DNA of 64,000 bases. Origin: Poindextera sp035604135 (GTDB lineage: Bacteria; Pseudomonadota; Alphaproteobacteria; Caulobacterales; Caulobacteraceae). Shown in pieces: positions 32,059 to 40,635 of the stretch. The position numbers were made by a program, and so were the translations under genes. The stretch's first letter is position 1; the number at the start of each line of letters is the position of its first letter. The DNA lies in the NCBI GenBank assembly GCA_035604135.1, contig DATNJB010000060.1, positions 1 to 64,000 on the forward strand. The letters are read 5' to 3'. The notes under the pieces were generated by a model. The model searched no databases. It worked only from the letters and a program-made list of their open reading frames with translations, and was not told where the DNA came from.

Positions 32059-33507
32059 ATGATGAACGTTTACTTCGCTGGGCTCGCCACTGAGTCCAAC
32101 TCCTTCTCCTCGATCCCCACCGCAGAAGCGGCGTTCGCGATCGGCCAACGGCGTGGCGAGGCGGTGTTCGCCGACCGGGGGATGTATGGCGCGCTGGCGG
32201 TTGGCCTTCGCGAGCTGGTCATGGCCGAGGGGGGCGTGGTCTCTCCTGGCCTGTTCGCCTTCGCCCAGCCCGGCGCCCCGACGGTGCAGGCGGTCTACGA
32301 GCGCTTGCGCGACATCCTGCTCGAGGACTTGAGGGCCGCGATGCCTGTCGACGTCGTCATGCTGTTCCTGCACGGCGCGATGATCTCTCAAGCCTGCTGG
32401 GACTGCGAGGGCGAGATCCTGGCCATGGTGCGCGAGATCGTCGGGGCCGAGACGCCGATCGGGGTGGCGCTCGACCCGCATGCTCACCTGACCGAGGCGA
32501 TGCTCGCAAACGCCACCGTACTCTGCTTCATGCAGGAGTATCCGCACACGGATGGGATGGCGCGGCTGGAGGACGCCTGGCGCGTCTGCCTCGGCGTGGC
32601 GCGCGGCGAGGTTTCACCGGTCCATGCCGTGCACGACTGCAAGATGGTCTCCTTCTGGCCGACCCAGAGCGAGCCGATGCGGGGGTTCGTCGATCGCCTG
32701 CTGGATCGGCGCAATCGCGATGGCGTCCTGTCGATTTCATTCGTGCACGGATTTCCTTGGGGCGACACGCCGGTAACCGGGGCGAAGATGCTCGTCTACG
32801 CCGACGGCGATCGCGCGAAGGCGGCGGCGCTCGCCGAATCCCTCGGCCGCGAGATCTGGGACTTGCGGCGGGAGACCCAGATCCGCGACATGCCGCTGGC
32901 GGCCGCTCTCGACCGCATGGCGGCGGTCAATCGGGGGCCGCTGGTCGTCGCCGACATCGCAGACAACGCCGGCGGCGGGGCGCCGGCCGACTCCACCTTC
33001 GTCGCGCGCGCCGTCCTCGAACGCGGGCTCACCGACGTCGGCATCGCCCTGATGTACGACCCGCAAGCCGTCGCGTTCTGCCACGAGGTGGGGGAGGGGG
33101 CCGAGATCGATCTCCGCATCGGCGGCAAGCTCGGCCCGACGTCAGGCGATCCGCTCGATGTGCACGCCACGGTGCGCGGGATCGCCAAGAAGGCGACGCA
33201 GGTTGGGCTCTCAGGTCTGGTCGGCCTGGGCGATGCGGCGTGGATCGAGGTCGCGGGCGTGCACGTCATCCTGGCCTCGGAGCGCACCCAGTGCTTCGGC
33301 CCGAGCGCCTTCACCGCGCTCGGCCTCGATCCGACCACGCTCCGCTCGGTGGTCGTGAAGTCCACCAACCACTTCCGCGCCGGTTTCGACCCGATCGCCA
33401 CCGACGTGATCTATGTCGATACCCCGGGCGCGATCCGCTCCGACTTCGCGCACATCCCCTACGAACGTTTCAAGGCGCGCTACTGGCCGAAGGTGGAGAC
33501 CCCTTAG
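32059..33507 (+). CDS. M81-family metallopeptidase (MlrC-like)
   Basis: A 482-aa protein of the DUF1485/MlrC type. The start is ATG 32059 with GAGGAGA upstream; a second ATG follows at once. Likely metal-site residues lie in LFLHGAM, VALDPHAHLTEAM and QEYPHTDGMARL. The C-terminal MlrC domain contains VADIADNAGGGAPADSTFVAR and VVVKSTNHFRAGF. MlrC from microcystin-degrading sphingomonads cuts the last peptide bonds of microcystin, which contains D-Ala, D-MeAsp and D-Glu; most M81 members have unknown substrates. It is divergent from the molybdenum hydroxylase operon and lies next to a D-amino-acid-type gene block. Confidence 0.9.
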   Translation: MMNVYFAGLATESNSFSSIPTAEAAFAIGQRRGEAVFADRGMYGALAVGLRELVMAEGGVVSPGLFAFAQPGAPTVQAVYERLRDILLEDLRAAMPVDVVMLFLHGAMISQACWDCEGEILAMVREIVGAETPIGVALDPHAHLTEAMLANATVLCFMQEYPHTDGMARLEDAWRVCLGVARGEVSPVHAVHDCKMVSFWPTQSEPMRGFVDRLLDRRNRDGVLSISFVHGFPWGDTPVTGAKMLVYADGDRAKAAALAESLGREIWDLRRETQIRDMPLAAALDRMAAVNRGPLVVADIADNAGGGAPADSTFVARAVLERGLTDVGIALMYDPQAVAFCHEVGEGAEIDLRIGGKLGPTSGDPLDVHATVRGIAKKATQVGLSGLVGLGDAAWIEVAGVHVILASERTQCFGPSAFTALGLDPTTLRSVVVKSTNHFRAGFDPIATDVIYVDTPGAIRSDFAHIPYERFKARYWPKVETP

Positions 33508-33568
33508 GCGAACGCGTGGCGCGCGTTCACCCTCTTCCGAAACGGCTCCTTAATCGAGCGGGCGTGGA

Positions 33569-33853
33569 ATGGGGGCCTCGACTATCGAGGCGCGCCGTTT
33601 CATGTGGTGGCTGATCAACTTTCCGATGCGGTACGGCGTGGTGATCGTCGTGGCGGCGTGGGCTGCGGCGAACCAGCAGCCCCTGTGGGTGGCGGCCGTG
33701 ATCGCGCTTGGGGGCATTCTGATCCTGCCCTTCTACTCGGCGGACCGCGCGCGGAACATCTCGCCGCCCTACTTCGCCGAGCTGGTGGTCGAGTCGCCCT
33801 ACGTCACGCTCGCCGCCGTTCTGGGATCCCTCGTCGGCCGGTTCTGGCGATAG
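33569..33853 (+). CDS. Small inner-membrane protein
   Basis: A 94-aa protein beginning MGASTIEARRFMWW. Two hydrophobic segments are visible: YGVVIVVAAWAAANQQPLWVAAVIALGGILILPF, which can form one long or two short helices, and YVTLAAVLGSLVGRF at the C-terminus. Between them is a short charged loop (YSADRARNISPP). No family is recognised. It follows the M81 gene by 61 bases on the same strand, but its ribosome site is weak (GAGCGGGCGTGGA). It may be real yet poorly constrained. Confidence 0.5.
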   Translation: MGASTIEARRFMWWLINFPMRYGVVIVVAAWAAANQQPLWVAAVIALGGILILPFYSADRARNISPPYFAELVVESPYVTLAAVLGSLVGRFWR

Positions 33854-33901
33854 GGTTGGCGTTGTAGCGACTGGCCCGCCGCGATCGGTCAAGCCGTTCC
33901 G

Positions 33902-33946
33902 GTGACGGCGACCTATGACATCGTCATCCGCGGCGGCCGGGTGGGC
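33902..33946 (+). pseudogene. 5' stub of an amidohydrolase (N-acyl-D-amino-acid deacylase-like)
   Basis: A GTG start gives VTATYDIVIRGGRV, the standard N-terminus of D-aminoacylase and related amidohydrolases (first beta strand and turn). After about 15 codons the similarity stops and the DNA runs into the hairpin repeat at 33981. No further part of an amidohydrolase is in the window. The segment is too short to be certain. Confidence 0.4.
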
Positions 33947-34170
33947 CGACGTTACCGTCTCTGCGCGGCGGATCGATTCAACCACCAAGCACACCAAGCA
34001 CACCAAGAGGCCGCGACTGACCGCTGCGCGTGGGCCTTCTCAGAACCCTTGGTGTGCTTGGTGTGCTTGGTGGTGAAAAAAGACTGGGTCCCCGCTTGCG
34101 CGGGGATGAGCGGGTGTTTGGGCTCAGCGGCTCGCGCCAAGCACGGTCGTTGATCAGTCCCAACCCGAGC
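33947..34170. repeat. Composite intergenic hairpin repeat, copy 2, in a gene-free gap
   Basis: ACCACCAAGCACACCAAG plus one more unit (33981-34007) is perfectly inverted at 34048-34074, giving a 27-bp stem. The block TGGGTCCCCGC with GCGGGGATGAGCGGGT follows at about 34085-34115. The same two blocks in the same order form copy 1 at 17505-17703. Like copy 1, this lies between convergent genes (33853 and 34171). I see no gene in 33947-34170. Confidence 0.8.
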
Positions 34171-35184
34171 CTAAGCGCCGCCTACGGGGGCGCCGGCGCC
34201 CCACACCGCCTCGTCGCAGTGGATGTAGCCGTCGACGTAGCGCACCGGCGGATCGCGGTCGCGGGCTAGCAGCAGCGGCCCGTCCAGATCGACGACGTCG
34301 CACAGCTGTCCGACGATGAATGAGGGCGCCATGGCCAGCGAGGTGCCGCTCATGTTGCCGACCATCACCTGCAGCCCGAGCCGTTTGGCCTCGCGCGCCA
34401 TCATCAGCCCCTCAGTGAGTCCGCCACACTTGTCGAGCTTGATGTTGACCACCTGGAAGCGGCCGGCCAGCGCGCCGACGTCCGCAAGCCCCTGGGCGCT
34501 CTCGTCGGCGGCGAGCGGGATCGGGCTCGCGAACCCTTCCAGCTCCGCCTCGGCGCCGATCGGCAGCGGCTGTTCGATCAGCTTCACGTCGGCGGCCAGG
34601 AGCGCCGGCATCAGGTCGCGCAAACTCGCCAGCGAGAAGCCCTGGTTGGCGTCGACGGCGAGCCACACGTCCGGCCGCGCTTCGCGCACCGCGGCGACCC
34701 GCGCCGCGTCGTCCTGGTCGCCGATCAGCTTCAGCTTGATCGCCCGCGCGCCGACATAGGCGCGCGCGCCGTCCGCCATCGCGTCGGGCGTGTCGGCGCC
34801 GACCGTGCATGTCGTGAGCAGCGGCCTGGGGGCCGAGTCGAGGGCGATGCGCCAGACCGGTTTGCCGACGCGTGCGGCCTCCAGCTCCCACAGCGCGCAG
34901 TCGATCGCGTTCCTGGCGCCGCAAGGGGGCAACATCTCGCGCAACGCGTCCCGCGTCACGCCGCCTTCGATCAGGTCGCGGTGCGCCTCCAGCGTCTCCA
35001 CGATGCCGTCCGGCGTGTCGCCGCGGTAATAGACCCCCGAAGCTTCGCCGCGCCCGCGGGCGGCGCCCTCGGACAGGGTCGCGACCACGACCTCCGAGTG
35101 CTCGAAGGTGAAGCCGCTGATCCTAAAAGGGCGCAACAACGGCCAGCGTTCGATCGACAGTTCAAGGCACAACCGTTCGCCCAT
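34171..35184 (-). CDS. dgcA: Enolase-superfamily racemase, DgcA/dipeptide epimerase-like
   Basis: A 337-aa member of the muconate-lactonizing subgroup of the enolase superfamily. Catalytic elements are visible: the KLK motif in RAIKLKLIGD, metal ligands Asp in AVDANQGF, Glu in LIEQPLP and Asp in AADESAQG, and the second-lysine motif VNIKLDKCGG. The pattern fits L-Ala-D/L-Glu epimerases and DgcA, the N-acetyl-D-glutamate racemase of the DgcN-DgcA D-glutamate pathway. A DgcN-like gene lies at 40636 in the same locus, which favours DgcA; a dipeptide epimerase is the alternative. It lies 77 bases downstream of the XRE-cupin regulator on the same strand. Confidence 0.8.
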   Translation of the reverse strand: MGERLCLELSIERWPLLRPFRISGFTFEHSEVVVATLSEGAARGRGEASGVYYRGDTPDGIVETLEAHRDLIEGGVTRDALREMLPPCGARNAIDCALWELEAARVGKPVWRIALDSAPRPLLTTCTVGADTPDAMADGARAYVGARAIKLKLIGDQDDAARVAAVREARPDVWLAVDANQGFSLASLRDLMPALLAADVKLIEQPLPIGAEAELEGFASPIPLAADESAQGLADVGALAGRFQVVNIKLDKCGGLTEGLMMAREAKRLGLQVMVGNMSGTSLAMAPSFIVGQLCDVVDLDGPLLLARDRDPPVRYVDGYIHCDEAVWGAGAPVGGA

Positions 35185-35261
35185 GCCGACGCCTTCGCTC
35201 TAATCGAAAGACATTTTCATATTTTGCAACTCGATCAAGCGGAATCGCGCCGAGGCAAGCG

Positions 35262-35927
35262 TCAGCGGCGGACGACGCGCGGCGGTTCGGGCTCGTCGTT
35301 GGCGGCTTCGGTCTGCAGCGAGCGCATGAGCTGCGATTCCGTCGCCGAGCAGATGGACAGCACCTGGCACTTGCCCTTGTTCGCCTTGACGTAGGCGTGG
35401 CCCATGCTGCTGTCGAAGTAGACGGAATCACCGGCTTCGAGCCGGGCGGGCGCGTAGTGCTCGGAGTAGAAGTCGACGGCGCCCTGGATCACCATCGTGA
35501 ACTCCTCGCCGGGGTGGCGCACCAGTTCGCCGAACGCCTCGAGCGAGGTCGCTTGCGGCTCGGCGATGATCGGGTTGAAGCGTTTGTTGAGCAGCTCGGC
35601 CGCCGGGTACAGGTGGCTGTAGTTGTCGGTGTCGATGCGCTTGCCTTCGCCCGCGCGGGTGATGATGCGCCGCCCGCGGACGTGCCTGTCGGCCGGGCCG
35701 GCGAGGTCGGTGGCGAACAGGCGGGCGATGTCCACATCGAGCCCTTGGGCGATGCGCACGAGCTTGTCGTAGGAGAGCGAGAGCTTGTTGTTCTCGACCT
35801 TCGACAGGGTCGAGACGGGCAGCCCGGTCATCCGGCTCACCTCGGCCAGCGTCCAGCTGTGCTCCAGCCTGAGGCGTCTGAGCGCCGTACCGGGCTTGGC
35901 GACGGCGGGTTTGGGCGTCTTGGCCAT
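35262..35927 (-). CDS. XRE-family regulator with C-terminal cupin domain
   Basis: A 221-aa transcription factor. The N-terminal helix-turn-helix spans about residues 17-70 (SWTLAEVSRMTGLPVSTLSK, VENNKLSLSYDKLVRIAQGL). The C-terminal cupin includes GEEFTMVIQGAVDFYSEHY and GDSVYFDSSMGHAYV, probably a ligand pocket. HTH-cupin regulators commonly control amino-acid, amine or small-acid catabolism in response to a pathway metabolite. A 16-base palindrome, TTTGCTAAGTAGCAAA, lies about 108 bases upstream of its ATG and similar words precede dgcA, the S12 hydrolase and the TonB receptor. It may therefore control the whole locus. Confidence 0.9.
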   Translation of the reverse strand: MAKTPKPAVAKPGTALRRLRLEHSWTLAEVSRMTGLPVSTLSKVENNKLSLSYDKLVRIAQGLDVDIARLFATDLAGPADRHVRGRRIITRAGEGKRIDTDNYSHLYPAAELLNKRFNPIIAEPQATSLEAFGELVRHPGEEFTMVIQGAVDFYSEHYAPARLEAGDSVYFDSSMGHAYVKANKGKCQVLSICSATESQLMRSLQTEAANDEPEPPRVVRR

Positions 35928-36034
35928 CTATCGCTCCGCGTCGGTCACGGCCTTAAGTGACTCGCTCGTTCCAGCCATAATGCCCGGCGCCGCAGATTGC
36001 TGCCATCGCCCGACCGTCAGCTTCTGTTTCGTAC

Positions 36035-36050
36035 TTTGCTAAGTAGCAAA
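36035..36050. promoter_or_regulatory. Palindromic operator candidate TTTGCTAAGTAGCAAA
   Basis: A perfect inverted repeat (TTTGCTA-AG-TAGCAAA) in the AT-rich gap upstream of the XRE-cupin gene and beyond the end of the S12 gene. Related TTTTGC words occur at about 35221-35229, 38177-38185 and 40485-40495, in the gaps before dgcA, the S12 gene and the TonB receptor. It is a plausible autoregulatory site for the XRE protein. Confidence 0.5.
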
Positions 36051-36113
36051 ATACCGAACTTTTCGCCCTCCGCAAGGGGGGCGCCCAGACAGACGCACGC
36101 GCTGACGCCTCGC

Positions 36114-38096
36114 CTAGTAGTGGAGGCTGGGCGAGGCGAGGTGCAGCGAAAGCGCGAACCAGGCGAAACCCAGGCCTGCCGCGAGGATCAGCAGCGACGA
36201 CGCCTTCGCCCACCAGCTCGACGGCTGGGTGGTCCAGACGGTCACCGTGTTCCACGCTTCGACCAGCACGCCCACCAGACCAAGCCAGCACAGCGCCTTG
36301 CAGAGGATCAGCAGGGGGGTGAGCGAGGCGTCGGCATTCAGCGCGCCGCCCAGCAGCGCCTGGAACATCACGGCGTAGGCGCCGAACGCTGCAACCTGGA
36401 CGATCGCGCCCAACCGGGCGAGCCGATAGGTCGTCGCCCGGCGGCCGGTCAGGGGGAAGGCCTGCTTGTAGCGCCAGCGGATGAAGACCTGCACGGGCCA
36501 GAGCAGCAGGGAGCCGAGCAGGACGGCGAGCGTGAAGAAGAGCGCCGGCATGTTCCAGCTTGCCTTGGCCCAGCCGGGCACGGGCATGAACTCGAGCACC
36601 GGCGGCAGCTCGTCGGTCATGTAGTTGTCGACCTTGCCGTTCTTCACCACCGCCACCAGCCGCCCGCCGGTGCGGTCCACCCACTGGTAGGGTCCGACCT
36701 CGCGCCAGACCTCCGGCGCGTGGGAGGCGTCGACCAGGTCGGAGACGACCAGCGTCCCGTCGGGCTTGGCGACCACCTTGGCCTGGCCGAGCAGGTTCAG
36801 GATGCGCAGGAAGCTCGAGTCCGCCCGGCGGCTGGACCAGTAGAGACCCTGCATCAGCTTCGCGTCGGTTTTGGCGGTCGCGACCGTGGGCAGGTCCTGA
36901 GGCGCCGGGACCGGGAAGTAGCGGTCCATGAACTCCCGGAACAGGTTTTCGCGCAGCGGCCCGGCGGCGCCCTGGCGGCCCGGGCTGTTGACCGACATGA
37001 AGAGGCCGACGTGCGCGCCCAGGATGAGGTGCATGTCGGAGTGGAAGTAGTTGGTGTCGCCGGCGTGGGCGATGATCACCTGGCCGTTGCGGTCCTCGTG
37101 GTAGAAACCGAGCGCGAACGCCGCCAGCGGCGGGTCGAACTGCGTCTGCTGCGCGTACATGATCTGCGGGCTCTGCAGCAGCTTGTCGCCGTTATAGCCG
37201 CCCTGAAGGTGCGCGATCATGAAGCGGGCCATGTCGTCGCCGGTCGACGATAGGCTGCCCGCCGGGCCTACCGTGATCATCTCGAACGGACGCGGCGGCT
37301 GGTCAGCGGTGACGTAGCCCTTCGACATGTCGGCGGCGAGCGACGGCGGCAGCGGCTGGTCGAACGTCGAGTGGTTCATGCCCAGCGGGTCGAAGATGTG
37401 GCGCTTGACGTAGGCGTCGAACGGCTCGCCGGAGACGCGCTGGACCATGTAGCCGGCCAGCGTCGCTCCGTAGTTCGAGTAGGCGACGACGGTTCCCGGC
37501 GCGTAGATGCGCTTGGGGATGTTGCGCTTCAGGAAGGTCTCCAGCGACGGCATCATCTCCGGCTTGGAGACGAACTCGTCGCGAAGCTGCTCCTCGAAGC
37601 CGGCGGAGTGGGTCATCAGCTGACGAAGCGTGATCGGCTGGCCCTGGTATGGCGGGATCGTGAAGTCGAGGTAGCGGTTCACGTCGGTGTCGAGGTCGAG
37701 CTTGCCCGCCTCGACCTGCTGCATCACCGCGGTCCAGGTGAAGGTCTTCGACACCGAGCCGGGCCGGAACAGGGTCGTTTGCGGGTCGACCGGCTTCTTG
37801 GTTTTCACATCGGCGTAGCCGAAGCCGCGCTCGGTCAGCACCTGGCCGTCCTTGACCACGACGACCACGGCGCCGGCGATGCCGGCGGAGGAGATCGCGT
37901 ACGGCATGAAGCCGTCGAGCCAGGTGTCGACGTCCTGCTTGGTCAGCTGCGCCGGCGGCTCTGGCGCGACCGCCGCGGCCACCGACGGGGCGAGCGGCTG
38001 GGCGGTCGGCGTTGGCGCGAGCGGCGCCTGGGCCAAGGTGGGCGACACGCCAAAGGCGAACGCGAGCAAGGCCGCGGCGATCGATTTGAACCGCAT
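36114..38096 (-). CDS. Serine hydrolase, S12/class C beta-lactamase family, with C-terminal membrane helices
   Basis: A 660-aa exported enzyme. The start is ATG 38096 with GGGAGACGACCGG before it. The signal peptide MRFKSIAAALLAFAFGVSPT precedes a Pro/Ala-rich linker. The catalytic domain has the Ser-x-x-Lys motif in RPGSVSKTFT, the Tyr-x-Asn motif in VAYSNYGATLAGY and the third motif HAGDT. The last 170 residues hold about four membrane helices (for example ALFFTLAVLLGSLLLWPVQVF), anchoring it in the inner membrane with the active site outside. Related enzymes include D-Ala-D-Ala peptidases, esterases and D-aminopeptidases. It follows the TonB receptor on the same strand. Confidence 0.9.
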   Translation of the reverse strand: MRFKSIAAALLAFAFGVSPTLAQAPLAPTPTAQPLAPSVAAAVAPEPPAQLTKQDVDTWLDGFMPYAISSAGIAGAVVVVVKDGQVLTERGFGYADVKTKKPVDPQTTLFRPGSVSKTFTWTAVMQQVEAGKLDLDTDVNRYLDFTIPPYQGQPITLRQLMTHSAGFEEQLRDEFVSKPEMMPSLETFLKRNIPKRIYAPGTVVAYSNYGATLAGYMVQRVSGEPFDAYVKRHIFDPLGMNHSTFDQPLPPSLAADMSKGYVTADQPPRPFEMITVGPAGSLSSTGDDMARFMIAHLQGGYNGDKLLQSPQIMYAQQTQFDPPLAAFALGFYHEDRNGQVIIAHAGDTNYFHSDMHLILGAHVGLFMSVNSPGRQGAAGPLRENLFREFMDRYFPVPAPQDLPTVATAKTDAKLMQGLYWSSRRADSSFLRILNLLGQAKVVAKPDGTLVVSDLVDASHAPEVWREVGPYQWVDRTGGRLVAVVKNGKVDNYMTDELPPVLEFMPVPGWAKASWNMPALFFTLAVLLGSLLLWPVQVFIRWRYKQAFPLTGRRATTYRLARLGAIVQVAAFGAYAVMFQALLGGALNADASLTPLLILCKALCWLGLVGVLVEAWNTVTVWTTQPSSWWAKASSLLILAAGLGFAWFALSLHLASPSLHY

Positions 38097-38164
38097 CCGG
38101 TCGTCTCCCAAGAACCTGGCCGCTAGCTCGCCGCGCGCGGCGGCCGGCCCCGGCGCATCATCCG

Positions 38165-38200
38165 CAGAGTTGCCGATTTTGCAAATTAACTTTCAGAAAT
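38165..38200. promoter_or_regulatory. AT-rich gap with TTTTGCAAA word upstream of the S12 hydrolase
   Basis: The 122-base gap between the TonB receptor stop and the S12 start contains TTTTGCAAATTAACTTTCAG (from 38177). It includes the 8-base palindrome TTTGCAAA, resembling the operator candidate at 36035. It is a possible binding site for the XRE-cupin regulator. Confidence 0.35.
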
Positions 38201-38218
38201 AGACAACCCGCTACCCGC

Positions 38219-40423
38219 TCAGTACCGCGCCGTCAGCGTGACGCCGATCGTTCTCGGTTGGATGATGGCCACGCTCTCGCCGCTGCTGACAGCGCTCAGG
38301 TTGCCGTTCAGCGAGCTGATGCCGCGTGCGTCGCCGAGGTTCTTGGCGAAAAGCTCGACGGTCCAGTTCCGCCGGACGTTCGCGCCCGCGCGCAGGTCCC
38401 ATGTGTTGTAGCTCGGGAGAGCGACCTGTCCGATCGACCCGCTGAACGACGAAACACGATCTCCGATGTAGGACCAGGTCGCGCCGACAAACGCCCTGAC
38501 GTCGCCGGTGATCGACCAGTTGTAGACGCCATCAAGCGTCGCGGCCCAGTCCGGTGTGAAGGGCAGGCGATCCCCCACCTTTCCTCCGAGCAGGAAGTTG
38601 GTGTTCGTGGTCAGGCGGGCATCGGTGTAGGCGGCGTTGCCGGTGAACACCAAGCCGTCGATAGGCGTGAGGGTGGCCTGCGCCTCGACGCCTTCACTCC
38701 GCGCCCGGCCTCCATTGATGTCGACCCCGGTGTTGTCGATGTCGGCGATCAGCTGGATGTTGTACCAGTCGACATAGAAGGCATCGACGTCGAACGACAG
38801 CATGCTCTGGAAGACGTCCGCTTTGACGCCGGCCTCGTAGCTGACGACCGAGTCGGGACCGAAGGTCCGCGGCACCGCGTTCGGCGCGCCGAACGCGACA
38901 TCGTTAGGCCCGCCGGGCTGATAGCCTGAAGCGATGCGGGCGTAGACCGTCGTGTCGTCGTTCGGCTTCCACCTGGGCGCGACCGAGTAGGTGAAGCTCG
39001 AGTCCGACGACGAGCCATGCACGACGAGTCCGTTGCCGAGCACAACCTCGGCGGTGGTCGATGTCTGGTCGTTGTGCGCGTAGCGGCCTCCCACCGCCAC
39101 ATCGAACTGCGGCGTGAAGTGATAGGTCACGGTCGCGAAGCCCGCCTCCTCCTCGTAGTCCGAGGGAAGCTTTGCCGACTCGATCAGCGTGCCGGCGCCG
39201 AACGGCGCGCCTAGGCCGATGACCCGCTGGTCAAGGTCGCCGGTCTCGTGTGTGTAGAAGAATCCGCCCAGCCACTCGAGCCGCTGACCGGCCGGCGACG
39301 CCAGCCGATCCTCCTCGGTGAACTTGTTCACGACCAGCGTCGCCGCCTCCTCACTGTTGAAGAGGGCGGTGGTGTCGGCCAGCGTCTGGCTGTTGTAGGT
39401 CCCGTAGCTGGTCGAAGACGTGAGATTGCTCCAGCCGAGGTTCCAGTCGACCGTCCCGTTGTAGAGACGGTTCTGGATGTGGTCGAAGCCCGACAGGACG
39501 CGCCCGTTCTTCAGGCTGCCGAACAGCGGCGTGATGGGCTCGACCGGCACGCCGAACCCGTTGACCACGATGTCCTCGTCGTTGGCGTCGTTCTCGTCGA
39601 AGTCCTGACCGATCGCGGTCAGGCGGATGGTCACGTCGCTGGTCGGCTGCCAGAGGAACGAACCCCGCACCCCCTGCTCGCCGCTGTTGTTCACATTGCT
39701 CAGATGCCGGACGGCGTCGTCGATGAAGCCGGGGTTGCCGACGTCGGACCCGACGATGCGGAAGGCGGCGTCCGAGCCGAGCGGAATGTTGACCATGCCC
39801 TTTACGGCCCAGCCGCCCTGGTTCTCGACCTCGTCGCCGGTCACCTCAGCCTCGGCGGCGAGATGCGACGGATCCGGCGGATTGGTGACGAACTTCAGCA
39901 GGCCGCCCAGCGTCGAGGCGCCGTAGAGGGTGCCTTGCGGACCCTTGTCGACCTCGACGCGCTGCATGTCGAAGGCGTCGATGTCTGGCGGCAGCAGGGT
40001 GCCGTTGGCCAGGCCGCTGCTCGACCCGTACGGGGTTTCGTCGATGTAGGTGGCGACCGTGCTGGCGTCGCCGCCGCTGTTCAGGCCCCGAAGGATCAGC
40101 TGATCCTGTCCGGGCGCGCTCTCCACCAGAGTGAGGCCGGGAACGAACTTGACGTAGTCCGCGAAGTTGAAGGCCTGCAGCTGTTCGACCCTCTGCTCCG
40201 TCACCGCGCTTACCGCTTGCGCGACGTTGCGCAGCCGTTCCGTGCGCAAGTTGGCGGTGACGGTGACGTTCGCGCTGGCGGCGGCCGTCTGCTGCGCCGG
40301 CGTCTGTTGCGCGGTCGGTTGGCCGGCCGCGCCGGTTTGCGCCGCCGCGGCGGCGGCCAGAGCGAGCGTTGAAGCGGCCGCCAAGAGACCCAGGCCCAGG
40401 TGTCGATGCATGCGATCCCCCAT
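38219..40423 (-). CDS. TonB-dependent outer-membrane receptor
   Basis: A 734-aa receptor. The signal peptide (HRHLGLGLLAAASTLALAAA) is followed by a Gln/Ala-rich stretch and the plug domain: LRNVAQAVSAVTEQRVEQLQ, PGQDQLILRGLNSGG, and MQRVEVDKGPQGTLYGASTL. The 22-strand barrel follows and ends with the aromatic residue of GVTLTARY. ATG 40423 is used; ATG 40411, preceded by GGGGGA, is equally possible. Such Caulobacterales/Sphingomonadales receptors import siderophores, sugars or peptides. Its neighbours suggest a peptide or amino-acid conjugate. It is divergent from the dgcN-like gene across 212 bases. Confidence 0.93.
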   Translation of the reverse strand: MGDRMHRHLGLGLLAAASTLALAAAAAAQTGAAGQPTAQQTPAQQTAAASANVTVTANLRTERLRNVAQAVSAVTEQRVEQLQAFNFADYVKFVPGLTLVESAPGQDQLILRGLNSGGDASTVATYIDETPYGSSSGLANGTLLPPDIDAFDMQRVEVDKGPQGTLYGASTLGGLLKFVTNPPDPSHLAAEAEVTGDEVENQGGWAVKGMVNIPLGSDAAFRIVGSDVGNPGFIDDAVRHLSNVNNSGEQGVRGSFLWQPTSDVTIRLTAIGQDFDENDANDEDIVVNGFGVPVEPITPLFGSLKNGRVLSGFDHIQNRLYNGTVDWNLGWSNLTSSTSYGTYNSQTLADTTALFNSEEAATLVVNKFTEEDRLASPAGQRLEWLGGFFYTHETGDLDQRVIGLGAPFGAGTLIESAKLPSDYEEEAGFATVTYHFTPQFDVAVGGRYAHNDQTSTTAEVVLGNGLVVHGSSSDSSFTYSVAPRWKPNDDTTVYARIASGYQPGGPNDVAFGAPNAVPRTFGPDSVVSYEAGVKADVFQSMLSFDVDAFYVDWYNIQLIADIDNTGVDINGGRARSEGVEAQATLTPIDGLVFTGNAAYTDARLTTNTNFLLGGKVGDRLPFTPDWAATLDGVYNWSITGDVRAFVGATWSYIGDRVSSFSGSIGQVALPSYNTWDLRAGANVRRNWTVELFAKNLGDARGISSLNGNLSAVSSGESVAIIQPRTIGVTLTARY

Positions 40424-40464
40424 GCGCAATCCCACGAGCGTTAGGATGGCAACATGGTTTCCCA

Positions 40465-40500
40465 TCATGCAAGTGCTTTTTCACTTTTTGCGAAAGACCG
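40465..40500. promoter_or_regulatory. Divergent gap with TTTTTGCGAAAG word upstream of the TonB receptor
   Basis: The AT-rich patch in the 212-base divergent gap contains CTTTTTCACTTTTTGCGAAAG (about 40475-40495). On the minus strand this reads GCAAAAAGTGAAAAAG, alignable with GCAAAATATGAAAATG upstream of dgcA (35210-35228). It may hold the receptor promoter and a regulator site. The rest of the gap shows nothing recognisable. Confidence 0.35.
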
Positions 40501-40635
40501 TTGACTGGGCGCGCCACACGCCCCGATAATCCGCGCGGGTTTAGCGAGGCGCTGCATGGCATCGGTGCTAGGGTTGCGGGACGAACGCGCGGCTCCGGGT
40601 TCGGACGCGGCGCCCGCGCACTCGGGCGGCGTCGC

